A stretch of 64,000 nucleotides of DNA, from the NCBI RefSeq assembly GCF_003116095.1, contig NZ_LGRA01000013.1, positions 589,515-653,514 of the forward strand. The letters run 5' to 3'. Positions within the stretch are counted from its first letter, which is position 1. Every line of letters starts with the position of its first letter. The notes beneath the pieces were generated by a model. That model searched no databases. It worked only from the letters and a program-made list of their open reading frames with translations, and was not told the DNA's origin. Both the position numbers and the translations under genes were made by a program. The DNA is from Azospirillum sp. TSO35-2. Its GTDB lineage: Bacteria > Pseudomonadota > Alphaproteobacteria > Azospirillales > Azospirillaceae. Positions 22,553-31,786 of this stretch are shown piece after piece.

Positions 22553-24382
22553 TTATTTCGCCAACCAGCGGCGCCAGCCGCCGAAGCCGGTGATGTCCTC
22601 CGCGCCGTTCAGCGCGATGGGTTCGCACAGGAAGCCCTTGACGGTGCCGCCATCCTCCAGCGTCACCGTGCCGATCGTCATCGGCGCCGGGACCTCGGCA
22701 ACGAAGCTGCCGAAGGCGGCCTCGTCCAGCTCCCAGACCTCGATCTCGATCCCGCCGGCCCCGGCCGGGTCGCGCACCAGCCCCGGCTTGGCCGGCGCGG
22801 TGCCGGCCAGCGCGTAGAGCCGGTAGCCCGCCGCCGTCCGCGCGGCACGGACCAGCCGGGCGTTGCGGCCGGTGAGCTGGTGGTTCAGCGGCTGCCCGCT
22901 CAGATGCGCGCCGACGACGGCCAGCCGGACCATGCCCGGCGCCCGGTCGGTGGTATCGGTTGCGATGGTGTCGAGCGTCGGCCCTTCCGGCAGGCAGCCG
23001 GTGGCGCCGATCGGCAGAGCCTGGGCGCGGTGCAGCCGGTCGGCCAGCGCCGCCAGCGCGCCGTCGGCGAAGGCCCGGCCGATCAGCGTCACGCCGAAGG
23101 GCAGACCGCCCTTCTCCACCCCGTCGGGCCGGAAGCCGGCCGGCACGGCGATGGCCGACAAATCCATCAGGTTCACGAAGTTGGTGTAATAGCCGAGGTT
23201 GCTGTTCAGCCGGACCGGGTCGGCCAGCAGGTCTTCGATGCGGTAGGTCGTGCCGGTGGTCGGCAGCAGCAGCACGTCCATCCTGGCCCACTCCGCCTCG
23301 GCCCGGCGGGTCAGTTCGGCCAGCTTGTAAAAGCCGGTGAAGGCATCGGCGGCGCTGATGCCGGCGGCGCCCAGGATGATGCCGCGCACCACCGGGTGGA
23401 TGCTGTCCGGCTTGGTTTCCGCGAAATCGCGGATGGCGGCCAGCCGCTCCGCCACCCAGGGGCCGGAATAGAGCAGTTGGGCGGCGTCGCGGAAGGGGGT
23501 GAAATCCACCTCGACCCGGCTGCCGCCCAGCGCCTCCAGCCGGGCGGCGGCGGCGGTGAACAGGGCGGCGGCGGCTTGGTCGCCGAAGAACTCCAGCCCG
23601 TCGCGCGGCACGCCGAAGCGGAAACCCGGCGGCCACGGCGCCGGCTGGACCGCCGAGGGCGGGGCCTTGCGGGAGTAGGCGTCGGTGTCGTCATAAACCC
23701 CCGCCACCCGCAGCACCGCCAGGGCGTCGCCCGCGGTGCCGGCGAAGATCGACACGACGTCCTGCGTCCGGCAGGCGGGCAGCACGCCGCTGGTGCTGAC
23801 CAGCCCCTTGGTCGGCTTCAGCCCGACGACGTTGTTGAAGGCGGCCGGCACCCGGCCCGACCCGGCGGTGTCGGTGCCCAGCGCGAAGCTGACCAGCCCC
23901 GCCCCCACCGCGACGCCCGACCCGGCGCTGGACCCGCCCGACACGTAGCGCTCGTCGAACACCGAGGCGCAGGCGCCGTAGGGGGAGCGGGTGCCGACCA
24001 GCCCGGTGGCGAACTGGTCCAGGTTGGTCTTGCCGACCAGGATGGCGCCGGCGTCGACCAGCCGCTGCACGACGGTCGCCGACCGCTCCGGCACGAAGGC
24101 GAAGTCGGGGCAACCGGCGGTGGTCGGCAGGCCGGCGACGTCGATGTTGTCCTTCACCGCGAAGGGGATGCCGAACAGCGGCAGCTCCGCCCCCGCCGCC
24201 TGCCGGGCACGGGCGGCGGCGAGCTGGCGGCCGGCCTCCGCCCGCGGCACCAGATGGATCCACACCGGCCGCTCGCCGCGCGCGGCGATGCGGGCGTAGA
24301 CGCTGTCCAGCACCGTCTCCGGCGTCAGGGCGCCGGCGGCGTAGCCGGCCGACAGGGCGGCGATTTCCAGGGTCATCGTCAT
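22553..24382 (-). CDS. atzF: Allophanate hydrolase
   Basis: 609 aa. Hydrolyses allophanate to ammonia and CO2. ATG 24382 has ggagag 6 bases upstream; the longer frame runs into the carboxylase gene and is rejected. The amidase-signature domain (about 1-450) shows the catalytic Lys in F-A-V-K-D-N-I-D (about 83), the Gly/Ser stretch G-G-S-S-A-G-S with the cis-Ser and nucleophile region, and [12 protein letters not shown]. The C-terminal domain (about 480-609) is the allophanate-specific extension, ending G-W-R-R-W-L-A-K. Eleven bases follow the carboxylase stop. In this operon allophanate would come from carboxyguanidine after deimination. Confidence 0.93.
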   Translation of the reverse strand: MTMTLEIAALSAGYAAGALTPETVLDSVYARIAARGERPVWIHLVPRAEAGRQLAAARARQAAGAELPLFGIPFAVKDNIDVAGLPTTAGCPDFAFVPERSATVVQRLVDAGAILVGKTNLDQFATGLVGTRSPYGACASVFDERYVSGGSSAGSGVAVGAGLVSFALGTDTAGSGRVPAAFNNVVGLKPTKGLVSTSGVLPACRTQDVVSIFAGTAGDALAVLRVAGVYDDTDAYSRKAPPSAVQPAPWPPGFRFGVPRDGLEFFGDQAAAALFTAAAARLEALGGSRVEVDFTPFRDAAQLLYSGPWVAERLAAIRDFAETKPDSIHPVVRGIILGAAGISAADAFTGFYKLAELTRRAEAEWARMDVLLLPTTGTTYRIEDLLADPVRLNSNLGYYTNFVNLMDLSAIAVPAGFRPDGVEKGGLPFGVTLIGRAFADGALAALADRLHRAQALPIGATGCLPEGPTLDTIATDTTDRAPGMVRLAVVGAHLSGQPLNHQLTGRNARLVRAARTAAGYRLYALAGTAPAKPGLVRDPAGAGGIEIEVWELDEAAFGSFVAEVPAPMTIGTVTLEDGGTVKGFLCEPIALNGAEDITGFGGWRRWLAK

Positions 24383-24393
24383 AGAACTCTCCC

Positions 24394-27300
24394 TCACGCG
24401 GCTTCGGGCAGCAGGACGGCCAGGGTCTGGCCCAGCGTCACCGCCTGCCCCTCGGCGCAGCGGATTTCCGCGACGGTGCCGTCCGTCGGCGCGGTCACCG
24501 CGATTTCCATCTTCATCGATTCGACGATCAACAGCGGGTCGCCGGCCTTCACCACCCGCCCGGCTTCGGCGGCGATCTTCCAGACGCTGCCGGGCACCGG
24601 GCTGGGCACCGCCGCGCCACCGGGGGGCAGGCCGGCGTCGGTGTCGGCCGCGCCGATGTCGGGCGGTTCCGCCGCGGTGACGTTCTGGCCGGCCGCCTCC
24701 CACCGCGCGCGCTCCGCCTCGAAGGCGGCCTGTTGGCGCTCCTTGAAGGCGGCGATGCCGTCGCGGTTGTCGTCGAGGAAGCGGCGGTAGTCGGCGAGGC
24801 GGAAGGTCTCCTCCTCGATGCGCAGGCTGGCGCGGCCGAGCGGGAAGTCGGCGCGGAACGCCATCAGCTCGTCGTGGCTGACCGGGTGGAAGCGGATCTG
24901 GTCGAAATGGCGCAGCAGCCAGGGCTTGCCCGGCTCGAAGGCGTCGGTGGCCTTGTGGGTGTTCCACATCTGGCAGGTGCGGCCGACGAACTGGTAGCCG
25001 CCCGGCCCCTCCATGCCATAGACGCACATATAGGCGCCGCCGATGCCCACCGCGTTCTCCGGCGTCCAGGTGCGGGCCGGATTGTATTTGGTGGTGACGA
25101 GGCGGTGGCGCGGGTCGACCGGCGTCGCCACCGGCGCGCCGAGATAGACGTCGCCGAGGCCGAGCACGAGATAGCTGGCGTCGAAGACGATGCGCTTCAC
25201 CGCCTCGACATCGTCCAGCCCGTTGATGCGGCGGATGAACTCGATGTTGCTCGGGCACCAGGGGGCGTCGGCCCGCACCGACTGCATGTATTTGGCGATG
25301 GCGAGCCGGGTGGCCTCGTCGTCCCAGGACAGCGGCAGGTGGATGACACGGGTCGGCACCGCCAGATCGTCGATGGCCGCCAGTTCGCCCTCCGCCCCGA
25401 CCAGCCGGTCGAGCAGCGCCCCGAGCGGTAGGACACGGCTGTCGTAATGGATCTGGAGCGAGCGGATGCCTGGGGTGAGGTCCAGCACCCCCGGCAGTTC
25501 CTGCGCCCGCAGCCAGCGCTGGAGTGCGTGGACGCGGAACCGCAAGGTCAGGTCCAGCACAAGCGGGCCGTACTCGACCAGCAGGTATTTGTCGCCGGCC
25601 CGGCGGTAGACCACCGCGGGACGGGTGGCGGTCGCGGGAATGCTGTGGAGGATGGGGGTGTCGTTCTGTCCCTCTCCCGCCCCGGGAGAGGGTGGCGCGA
25701 AGCGCCGGGTGAGGGGTGTGCAAGGGTCAGGCGCGTGATTCTTGGATACCCCCTCACCCTCCCACGCTTGCGCGTGGGCCCCTCCCTCTCCCGGGGCGGG
25801 AGAGGGGGAAAACAGCCCCTCCTGCGCGTCTTCCAGCGCCGCGGCCTCGTCCGTCGTCAGCCGCTTGAAGCGCACCCTGTCCCCCGGCCGCAACTGGCCG
25901 ATCTTCCACAGCTCGGCGCTGACGATGGTTGCCGGGCAGACGAAGCCGCCCAGGCTGGGGCCGTCCGGTCCCAGGATCACCGGCATGTCGCCGGTGAAGT
26001 CGACGGTGCCGATGGCGTAGGCGTTGTCGTGGATGTTGGACGGGTGCAAACCGGCCTCGCCGCCGTCCTTGCGCGCCCAGGCCGGCTTCGGCCCGATCAG
26101 GCGGACGCCGGTGCGGCTGGAGTTGTAGTGCACCTCCCAGTCCGCAGCGAAGAAGGTGGCGATGTCCGCGTCGGTGAAGAAGTCCGGCGCGCCGTGCGGG
26201 CCATAGAGCACGCCGATCTCCCAGGCGTGGCCATGGACCGGCAGCACCTCATCCGGCAGAACGTCGGCCGGCAGCGGCTCCACCGCGCCCGCCACGGAGC
26301 CGCCCAGATGCAGGATATCGCCCGGCAGCAGCGCCCGGCCGCCATGGCCGCCGAACTTGCCCAGCGTGAAGGTCGACTTGCTGCCAAGGTAATCCGGCAC
26401 GTCCAGCCCGCCCCGCACCAGCAGATAGGCGCGGCAACCGGCGCCGCTGACGGTGCCGATGCGCAAGCTGGCGCCCGCCGGCACGGTGACCGGCCGCCAG
26501 AACGGCACCGGCACGCCGTCGATGTCCGCCGGCATCGCCGCGCCGGTCAGGCACACCACCGCCTCCGTGTTGAATCGCAGCGTCGGACCGGACACCGTGA
26601 TCTCCAGCCCCGCCGCCCCGACCGGGTTGCCCAGCGCCCGGTTGCCGAGCCGGAAGGCCAGCGGGTCCATCGGGCCGGAGGGCGGAACCCCGACCTCCCA
26701 ATAGCCGACGCGGCCGGGATGGTCCTGCACCGTGGTCAGCGTGCCGGGGGTGACGACCTCCAGGCTGCGCGCGGCGTAGGCGACGGTTTCCAGATAGCGG
26801 GTGGTGATGCCGCCGGCGGCGAAGACCGGATCGGCCGCCACCTTCCGCAGATAGCCGAGGTTGGTCTCGATCCCCGACAGCCGGCAGCGCGCCAGCGCGT
26901 CGCGCAGCTTGGCCAGCGCGTCGGCCCGGTCGGCGCCATGCACGATCAGCTTGGCGACCAGCGGATCGTAGAAGGGCGTCACCTCGCTGCCGCGCTCCAC
27001 CCAGGTTTCGACCCGGGCGTCGGCGGGAAACTCCGCCTCGGTCAGGATGCCGGAGCAGGGGCGGAAGTTGCGACCCGGATCCTCGGCGTAGACGCGCACC
27101 TGGATCGCGGCACCCTGCGCCGTGCCGGCGTGCTCGGCCAGCGGCAACGCCTCCCCAGCGGCCTGCCGGATCATCCATTCCACCAGATCGATGCCGGTGA
27201 CCTCCTCGGTCACGCCATGCTCGACCTGAAGCCGGGTGTTGACCTCCAGGAAATACGCCTCGCCGGCCGCGTCGTCATGGACGAACTCCACCGTGCCGGC

Positions 27301-28107
27301 GGACTGGTAGCCGACGGCGCGGCCCAGCCGCTCCGCCGCGTCGAACAGGTGGCGGCGCAGCGCCTCGGAGATGCCGGGGGCCGGCGTCTCCTCGATGACC
27401 TTCTGGTTGCGCCGCTGGGCGGAGCAGTCGCGCTCGCCCAGCGCCACCACGCGGCCACGGCCGTCGCCGAAGATCTGCACCTCGATGTGGCGGGCGCGCT
27501 CGACGAACTTTTCCAGATAGACGCCGCCATCCTTGAAGTTGTTGCGCGACAGCCGGCTGACCGCCTCGAACATCGCCTCCAACGTGGCGGGATCGCGGCA
27601 GAGCTGCATGCCGATGCCGCCGCCGCCGGCCGTGCTCTTGATCATCACCGGAAAGCCGATGCGCTCGGCCTCCGCCCTGGCGTGACCGGCGTCGCGCAGC
27701 AGGCCGCTGCCGGGCGACAGCGGCACGCCGCTGTTCTCCGCCAGGGCGCGGGCGGTGTGCTTCAGGCCGAAGGCGCGCATCTGCTCCGGCGTCGGGCCGA
27801 TGAAGACGATGCCGGCCGCGGCGCAGGCTTCGGCGAAGCCGGGATTCTCCGACAGGAAGCCATAGCCGGGGTGGATCGCCTCGGCGCCGCTGGCGCGCGC
27901 CGCCTCCAGGATGCGGTCGGCGTTCAGGTAGCTCTCCGACACCGCGGCGGGGCCGATGCAGACGGCCTCCCCGGCCAGCGCCACATGCAGGGACTGGGCG
28001 TCGGCCTCCGAATGCACAGCGACCGAGGCGATGCCCATACGGTCGAGCGTGCGGATGACGCGACAGGCGATCTCGCCGCGGTTGGCGATCAGGACTTTGC
28101 TGAACAT
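24394..28107 (-). CDS. Biotin-dependent urea/guanidine carboxylase with in-frame repeat insertion
   Basis: 1237 aa. Order: biotin carboxylase (1-445; [11 protein letters not shown] loop [21 protein letters not shown]), carboxyltransferase A/B domain (about 470-760; V-Q-D-H-P-G-R and P-S-G-P-M-D), an odd low-complexity stretch (about 767-813), carboxyltransferase C/D domain (about 820-1040), then a biotinyl domain with E-S-M-K-M-E (Lys about 1199). It carboxylates the substrate amine using bicarbonate and ATP. The two DUF1989 genes and guanidine riboswitch upstream argue for guanidine as the substrate; urea is the alternative. ATG 28107 lies 11 bases after the UAAP2 stop. The insertion falls at the junction between the two carboxyltransferase parts, where a linker is expected. 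Confidence 0.93.
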   Translation of the reverse strand: MFSKVLIANRGEIACRVIRTLDRMGIASVAVHSEADAQSLHVALAGEAVCIGPAAVSESYLNADRILEAARASGAEAIHPGYGFLSENPGFAEACAAAGIVFIGPTPEQMRAFGLKHTARALAENSGVPLSPGSGLLRDAGHARAEAERIGFPVMIKSTAGGGGIGMQLCRDPATLEAMFEAVSRLSRNNFKDGGVYLEKFVERARHIEVQIFGDGRGRVVALGERDCSAQRRNQKVIEETPAPGISEALRRHLFDAAERLGRAVGYQSAGTVEFVHDDAAGEAYFLEVNTRLQVEHGVTEEVTGIDLVEWMIRQAAGEALPLAEHAGTAQGAAIQVRVYAEDPGRNFRPCSGILTEAEFPADARVETWVERGSEVTPFYDPLVAKLIVHGADRADALAKLRDALARCRLSGIETNLGYLRKVAADPVFAAGGITTRYLETVAYAARSLEVVTPGTLTTVQDHPGRVGYWEVGVPPSGPMDPLAFRLGNRALGNPVGAAGLEITVSGPTLRFNTEAVVCLTGAAMPADIDGVPVPFWRPVTVPAGASLRIGTVSGAGCRAYLLVRGGLDVPDYLGSKSTFTLGKFGGHGGRALLPGDILHLGGSVAGAVEPLPADVLPDEVLPVHGHAWEIGVLYGPHGAPDFFTDADIATFFAADWEVHYNSSRTGVRLIGPKPAWARKDGGEAGLHPSNIHDNAYAIGTVDFTGDMPVILGPDGPSLGGFVCPATIVSAELWKIGQLRPGDRVRFKRLTTDEAAALEDAQEGLFSPSPAPGEGGAHAQAWEGEGVSKNHAPDPCTPLTRRFAPPSPGAGEGQNDTPILHSIPATATRPAVVYRRAGDKYLLVEYGPLVLDLTLRFRVHALQRWLRAQELPGVLDLTPGIRSLQIHYDSRVLPLGALLDRLVGAEGELAAIDDLAVPTRVIHLPLSWDDEATRLAIAKYMQSVRADAPWCPSNIEFIRRINGLDDVEAVKRIVFDASYLVLGLGDVYLGAPVATPVDPRHRLVTTKYNPARTWTPENAVGIGGAYMCVYGMEGPGGYQFVGRTCQMWNTHKATDAFEPGKPWLLRHFDQIRFHPVSHDELMAFRADFPLGRASLRIEEETFRLADYRRFLDDNRDGIAAFKERQQAAFEAERARWEAAGQNVTAAEPPDIGAADTDAGLPPGGAAVPSPVPGSVWKIAAEAGRVVKAGDPLLIVESMKMEIAVTAPTDGTVAEIRCAEGQAVTLGQTLAVLLPEAA
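25670..25806. repeat. Paired REP/BIME-like palindromic element inserted in-frame in the carboxylase gene
   Basis: Two copies of a perfect hairpin, CCCTCTCCCG-3-base loop-CGGGAGAGGG, lie at 25670-25692 and 25784-25806. Each is followed inward by a second arm and a gtgagggg-type sequence, and the two halves face each other. The interval stays open in the carboxylase frame and encodes about 46 residues rich in Pro, Gly, Ser and Ala. Intergenic repeats of this look are common in alphaproteobacteria; finding one inside an enzyme gene is unusual. Confidence 0.85.
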
Positions 28108-28118
28108 GGTTGGTTCCC

Positions 28119-28763
28119 TCAGGCCTGATCCCAGACCAACACCTCGATGGGCGTCGGGTTGTAATCGTTGCAGGGGTTGTTCAGCTGCGGGCAGTTGGAG
28201 ATCAGGACGATCACGTCCATCGCCGCCCGCATCTCGACGTATTTGCCGGGGCCGCTGACGCCGTCGGCGAAGGTCAGGCCGCCGTCGGGCGTGACCGGCA
28301 CGTTCATGAAGAAGTTGATGTTGTGGGTGATGTCGCGCTTGGTCAGGCCGAAGTGCTCGTTCTCCGCCACCGCCAGCATCCAGCTGTCGCGGCAGGCGTG
28401 CATGCACTTCTTTTCCAAGGCGTAGCGCACCGTGTTGCTTTCGGTGGCGCAGGCGCCGCCCAGCGTGTCGTGGCGGCCGACCGTGTCGGCGACGATCTGC
28501 AGCATCGGGTTGCCCAGGCTCGACATCAGCGTGGTGCCGACCGACAGGTAGACGTTGCGCTGCTCGCGGATGGTGTCGACGGCGCTGTAGCGCTCCGCCG
28601 GGTCGGCGGCGCTGTAGAACAGCGTGTCGGCGGCCTGGTTGCCCTCCAGGTCGACGATGCGGAGGGTCTGGCCGCGGCGGACCACCTCCATCCAGTAATC
28701 GCCGGCCGGAACGGTCTTGCGGTAAACGGCGGCGGCGGGCGCGAGGGTGCTCTCGGTGATCAT
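28119..28763 (-). CDS. Urea-carboxylase-associated protein 2 (DUF1989; carboxyguanidine deiminase subunit)
   Basis: 214 aa. ATG 28763 has gggagc upstream, 13 bases after the preceding stop; the longer frame is a shadow. Features: [44 protein letters not shown] and [12 protein letters not shown]. Conserved His, Cys, Asp and Glu suggest a metal or amidino-group site. In guanidine-degrading bacteria the pair of DUF1989 proteins deiminates carboxyguanidine to allophanate. Which subunit letter applies is not asserted. Confidence 0.88.
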   Translation of the reverse strand: MITESTLAPAAAVYRKTVPAGDYWMEVVRRGQTLRIVDLEGNQAADTLFYSAADPAERYSAVDTIREQRNVYLSVGTTLMSSLGNPMLQIVADTVGRHDTLGGACATESNTVRYALEKKCMHACRDSWMLAVAENEHFGLTKRDITHNINFFMNVPVTPDGGLTFADGVSGPGKYVEMRAAMDVIVLISNCPQLNNPCNDYNPTPIEVLVWDQA

Positions 28764-28776
28764 CGGTGCCGCTCCC

Positions 28777-29499
28777 TCAGCCGCAGAGGTGATAGAGGTG
28801 GGTGTTGGCGAAGCCGCGTTCGTTCTCCGGACGCGAGCGTTTGCAGCGGTCGTCGTCGGCCACCGGATCGGCCTTGCGGAGCTGGTAGACGACCGGCTTG
28901 CGCGGGTAGTCGGCGGCGGGATCGAGGGGGTGCGGGCAAGTGTGGAGCAGCACCAGCGTATCCATCTCGAACCGCAGGTCGACATGGGCGCCGGCCTTGG
29001 CGTGGGCGGGGTCGAAGACCAGCGTGCCGCCCTCCTCCGTGCCGACCTTGCTGAACCAGTTGACGTTGGCGGCGAGGTCGCGGCGGCCCAGCCCGTGCTT
29101 GGCGGCTTCCACCAGGAAGCTGTCATGGCCGTTCAGCGTCCAGTCGTTGCGGTGCTCCTGGTAGCCCTTGTGGCCCCAGCGCTCGGCCACCAGCGCCTTG
29201 GTGGAATTGCCGCACACGGTGTCGTGCCAGCCCGACGTGTCCTCGACGATGGAGCAGAAGATGCGGCCCATGTCGGAATAGAGGCAGTGGCCGGCCGTCA
29301 GCTTGAAGGTGTGCTGGCACTTCAGCGTGTCGGGCGCGTTGTAGCGCTCCAGCGGGTTCTGCGGGTTGTAGAACAGCATGCCGACATTGGCGCCGCCCTC
29401 GCGGTCGATCAGGCGCAGGACGGTGCCGCGCCGGACGGTGAGCGACCAATGCTTCCCGCCGGGGATCTCGTCTTCATAAAGGACGTCTTGGCTGTCCAC
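28777..29499 (-). CDS. Urea-carboxylase-associated protein 1 (DUF1989; carboxyguanidine deiminase subunit)
   Basis: 240 aa. The GTG at 29499 is preceded by aaggag with an 8-base gap; the longer frame runs into the riboswitch leader. Features: [55 protein letters not shown] and [11 protein letters not shown]. It is paralogous to the next gene. First gene of the operon, 160 bases downstream of the riboswitch. Confidence 0.88.
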   Translation of the reverse strand: MDSQDVLYEDEIPGGKHWSLTVRRGTVLRLIDREGGANVGMLFYNPQNPLERYNAPDTLKCQHTFKLTAGHCLYSDMGRIFCSIVEDTSGWHDTVCGNSTKALVAERWGHKGYQEHRNDWTLNGHDSFLVEAAKHGLGRRDLAANVNWFSKVGTEEGGTLVFDPAHAKAGAHVDLRFEMDTLVLLHTCPHPLDPAADYPRKPVVYQLRKADPVADDDRCKRSRPENERGFANTHLYHLCG

Positions 29500-29658
29500 G
29501 GACTTGCTCCTTCCCGTGCCGGGCCGTCCCGGCAAAGGCTCCAGGCGCGGCCCGATCGGGACCACGGGCCGGGTCGTCCCGGCCGGAGCATCGGTCGAAG
29601 GAGGAATGCAGGCGTAGCGGGGAAGTCCCACCGGGGCTGCACGCCTCCGTGTTCGGAA

Positions 29659-29767
29659 CCTCCCGGGCTTTTGTCCCGCCGTGTGCCCGTCCGCTGTTCA
29701 CCGGACGGGTCGCCGCTCTCGGACCAGCCACCGGGGCGCATGCGATGCATCCCGGCCGGAACCCTAG
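29659..29767 (-). promoter_or_regulatory. Guanidine-I (ykkC) riboswitch
   Basis: On the minus strand the leader reads CTAGGGTTCCGGC at its 5' end, then GGCTGGTCCGAGAGCGGC, then ACACGGCGGGACAAAAGC followed by CCGGGAGG. These are the hallmark conserved segments of the guanidine-I aptamer in the correct order, with a variable hairpin (CCCGTCCG pairing with CGGACGGG) in the middle. Guanidine binding turns expression on in known examples. A G/C-rich hairpin region at about 29590-29655 between aptamer and first gene is the probable expression platform. Confidence 0.95.
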
Positions 29768-29787
29768 CGGCATTTCACAGTGTGCTT

Positions 29788-29804
29788 TGCAACGGTGATG
29801 CCAA
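29788..29804 (-). promoter_or_regulatory. Sigma-54-type promoter of the guanidine operon
   Basis: The minus strand reads TTGGCATCACCGTTGCA, with GG and GC ten bases apart as in the sigma-54 consensus (two mismatches in the less constrained positions). The predicted transcript would start near 29777, ten bases before the riboswitch. This suggests nitrogen control on top of guanidine sensing. I found no convincing enhancer site. Confidence 0.65.
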
Positions 29805-29927
29805 AGCCGGCAGCCCCAAGGATTCCGGCGATTCCGGCACCGATGGCCGGCGTGCGCCGACCGTTCGGCGGGGTTGGGCGCACAAGGTTTGATCAGCGCC
29901 GCCCAAACGCTGGGCAACACCACCGAC

Positions 29928-31010
29928 TCAGACGCGCCGCGCCAAGCCGCCCTTCAGCTTCAGCACATAGGTGATGACCTCCGCCACCGCCTGGTAATGC
30001 TGGAGCGGGATGACCGCGTCGACCTCCGCCGACGCGTGCAGCGCGCGGGCGAGCGGCGGGTTCTCGACGATGGGAATGCCGTTTTCCTCGGCAACCGCCC
30101 GGATGCGCAGGGCGATCAGGTCGGCGCCCTTGGCCAGGCAGACCGGCGCCGCCATCCGGCCGCGCTCATACTCCAGCGCGACGGCGAAGTGGGTCGGGTT
30201 GGTGACGACCACCGTCGCCCGCGGCACGTTCGCCATCATCCGCTTCTTCGACCGCGAGCGGCGGATCTCCTTCAGCCGGGCCTTGGCGTTGGGGTCGCCT
30301 TCGATCTGCTTGTACTCGTCCTTGATCTCCTGGTGGCTCATGCGCAGGCGCTTGCGCCATTCCAGCCGGTTCCACAGCACGTCGACCACGGCCATCAGGA
30401 CGGTCGCCAGCACGACGGCCAGCAGAAGCCGCAGGGTCACGTCCCGCAGCAGGTTGGGCAATCCGGCGACGTCCATGCCCACAGTATCCTCCGTCCATGC
30501 GATGTAGGGCGCCAGTGCGTGCCACGCCGCCGCGCTGATGATGACGAGCTTGACCAGACTCTTCAGGAACTCGACCAGCGCCGGCCGGCCGGCGATCCGC
30601 TTCCAGCCCGCGGCCGGCGACAGGTGCGACAGCTTGGGCTGGATGCGGTCGCTGGCGACGACGAACGGCCCCTGCCCCAGCGCCGACACCACCACCCCGG
30701 CCAGCAGGATGCCCAGCACCGGCAGCAGCGCCAGCGCGGTGCCGCCGATCAGCCAGTAGAGGCTGTGGATCACGTCGATCGGGCTGCCGTCGATCCGCAG
30801 ATCGTCGGGATTCTCGATCAGCGGCAACAGCAGGGCCGACAGCCGCGCCGCCGTCCCCGGCGCGGCCATCAGCACGATCACCCAGGCCGCCAGCATCGCC
30901 GCCAGCAGGCCGACGTCGCGGGCGCGCGGGACGTCGCCCTTCTCCATCGCCTCGCGCAGGCGTTTTTCGGTCGGTTCCTCGGTCTTCTGCTCGTCGTCCT
31001 GTTCGGCCAT
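29928..31010 (-). CDS. flhB: Flagellar export switch protein FlhB
   Basis: 360 aa. Four membrane helices (about 30-210), then the cytoplasmic domain with the self-cleaving motif N-P-T-H near residue 270, which switches export from hook to filament substrates. The start E-K-R-L-R-E-A-M-E-K-G-D-V-P-R-A-R is typical. Third gene of flhA-fliR-flhB; 4 bases separate it from fliR. The 29500-29927 gap below it holds the riboswitch leader and promoter of the divergent-end operon and no gene. Confidence 0.97.
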   Translation of the reverse strand: MAEQDDEQKTEEPTEKRLREAMEKGDVPRARDVGLLAAMLAAWVIVLMAAPGTAARLSALLLPLIENPDDLRIDGSPIDVIHSLYWLIGGTALALLPVLGILLAGVVVSALGQGPFVVASDRIQPKLSHLSPAAGWKRIAGRPALVEFLKSLVKLVIISAAAWHALAPYIAWTEDTVGMDVAGLPNLLRDVTLRLLLAVVLATVLMAVVDVLWNRLEWRKRLRMSHQEIKDEYKQIEGDPNAKARLKEIRRSRSKKRMMANVPRATVVVTNPTHFAVALEYERGRMAAPVCLAKGADLIALRIRAVAEENGIPIVENPPLARALHASAEVDAVIPLQHYQAVAEVITYVLKLKGGLARRV

Positions 31011-31014
31011 GCCC

Positions 31015-31773
31015 TTACGACCCCGACAGCCAGCCGCCCAGCGCGGCGGCGAAGCCGGTCAGGATCGCGCCGGCGGTCACCATGAACAGCGCCAGCCCGA
31101 CCATCAGGACGCCCGGCGTGCCGACGAAATAGACCGGCATCGCCGGCATGACGCGGTTGATCAGCCCCAAAGCCAGGTTGACCACCAGCCCATAGACGAT
31201 GAAGGGCGCCGCCAGCCCGACCGCCAGCCGGAAGGTGTCGGCCGCCAGTTGCGAGAAGCGTCCGGCGATCACCCCGATCTCGGGAAACTCGGTCACCGGC
31301 CAGGAGCCGTAGGAGCGGGCGATGGCGCCGATCATCAGGTAATGCACGTCCGTTGCGAACAGCATCGCCAGCCCGCCGATCAAGAGGATGCCGGACAGCA
31401 CCGACCCGCCCTCGAAGCCGGCGGCGTTGAGCGAGAAGGGGTTGCTGAGCCCGATCACCTGCGCCGCCAGCGCCCCGGTGGTCTGCAACGCCGCCATGAA
31501 CAGCTTCGCCCCGGCGCCGAGATAGGCGCCGATCAGCGCCTCGCCGGCGAAAACCCGCAGCATCTCCAGCGGATCGTCCGGCAGGCGGTCCGGCAGGCCG
31601 TCGACGCTCGGCAGCAGGATCAGCGTGACGACCAGCGCCAGCGCCGCCCGCACCCGCATCGGCACCGCGTTCTCGCCGAACCCCGGCAGCAGCCCGATCG
31701 CCGCGGCGACCCGCGCCAGCACGACGAAGGCCCGGTAGATCTCGACCGACAGCATCTGGCTCAGCGGGTCCAT
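31015..31773 (-). CDS. fliR: Flagellar export apparatus protein FliR
   Basis: 252 aa with about six hydrophobic helices. Forms the inner-membrane export gate with FliP and FliQ. Recognisable patterns are R-A-A-L-A-L-V-V-T near 42-50 and the central hydrophobic P-F-I-V-Y-G-L region. Located 13 bases after flhA. Product assignment rests on hydropathy, length and position between flhA and flhB. Confidence 0.93.
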   Translation of the reverse strand: MDPLSQMLSVEIYRAFVVLARVAAAIGLLPGFGENAVPMRVRAALALVVTLILLPSVDGLPDRLPDDPLEMLRVFAGEALIGAYLGAGAKLFMAALQTTGALAAQVIGLSNPFSLNAAGFEGGSVLSGILLIGGLAMLFATDVHYLMIGAIARSYGSWPVTEFPEIGVIAGRFSQLAADTFRLAVGLAAPFIVYGLVVNLALGLINRVMPAMPVYFVGTPGVLMVGLALFMVTAGAILTGFAAALGGWLSGS

Positions 31774-31786
31774 GGCGCGGCTCCGC

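Noticed and set aside
25660..25830. CRISPR-like repeat
   Set aside because: Only two inverted copies with no spacers; it is a paired palindrome of REP type.
24394..28107. Frameshift or pseudogene in the carboxylase because of the low-complexity stretch near residue 790
   Set aside because: The frame is open from start to biotinyl domain and the odd stretch coincides exactly with an inserted palindromic repeat.
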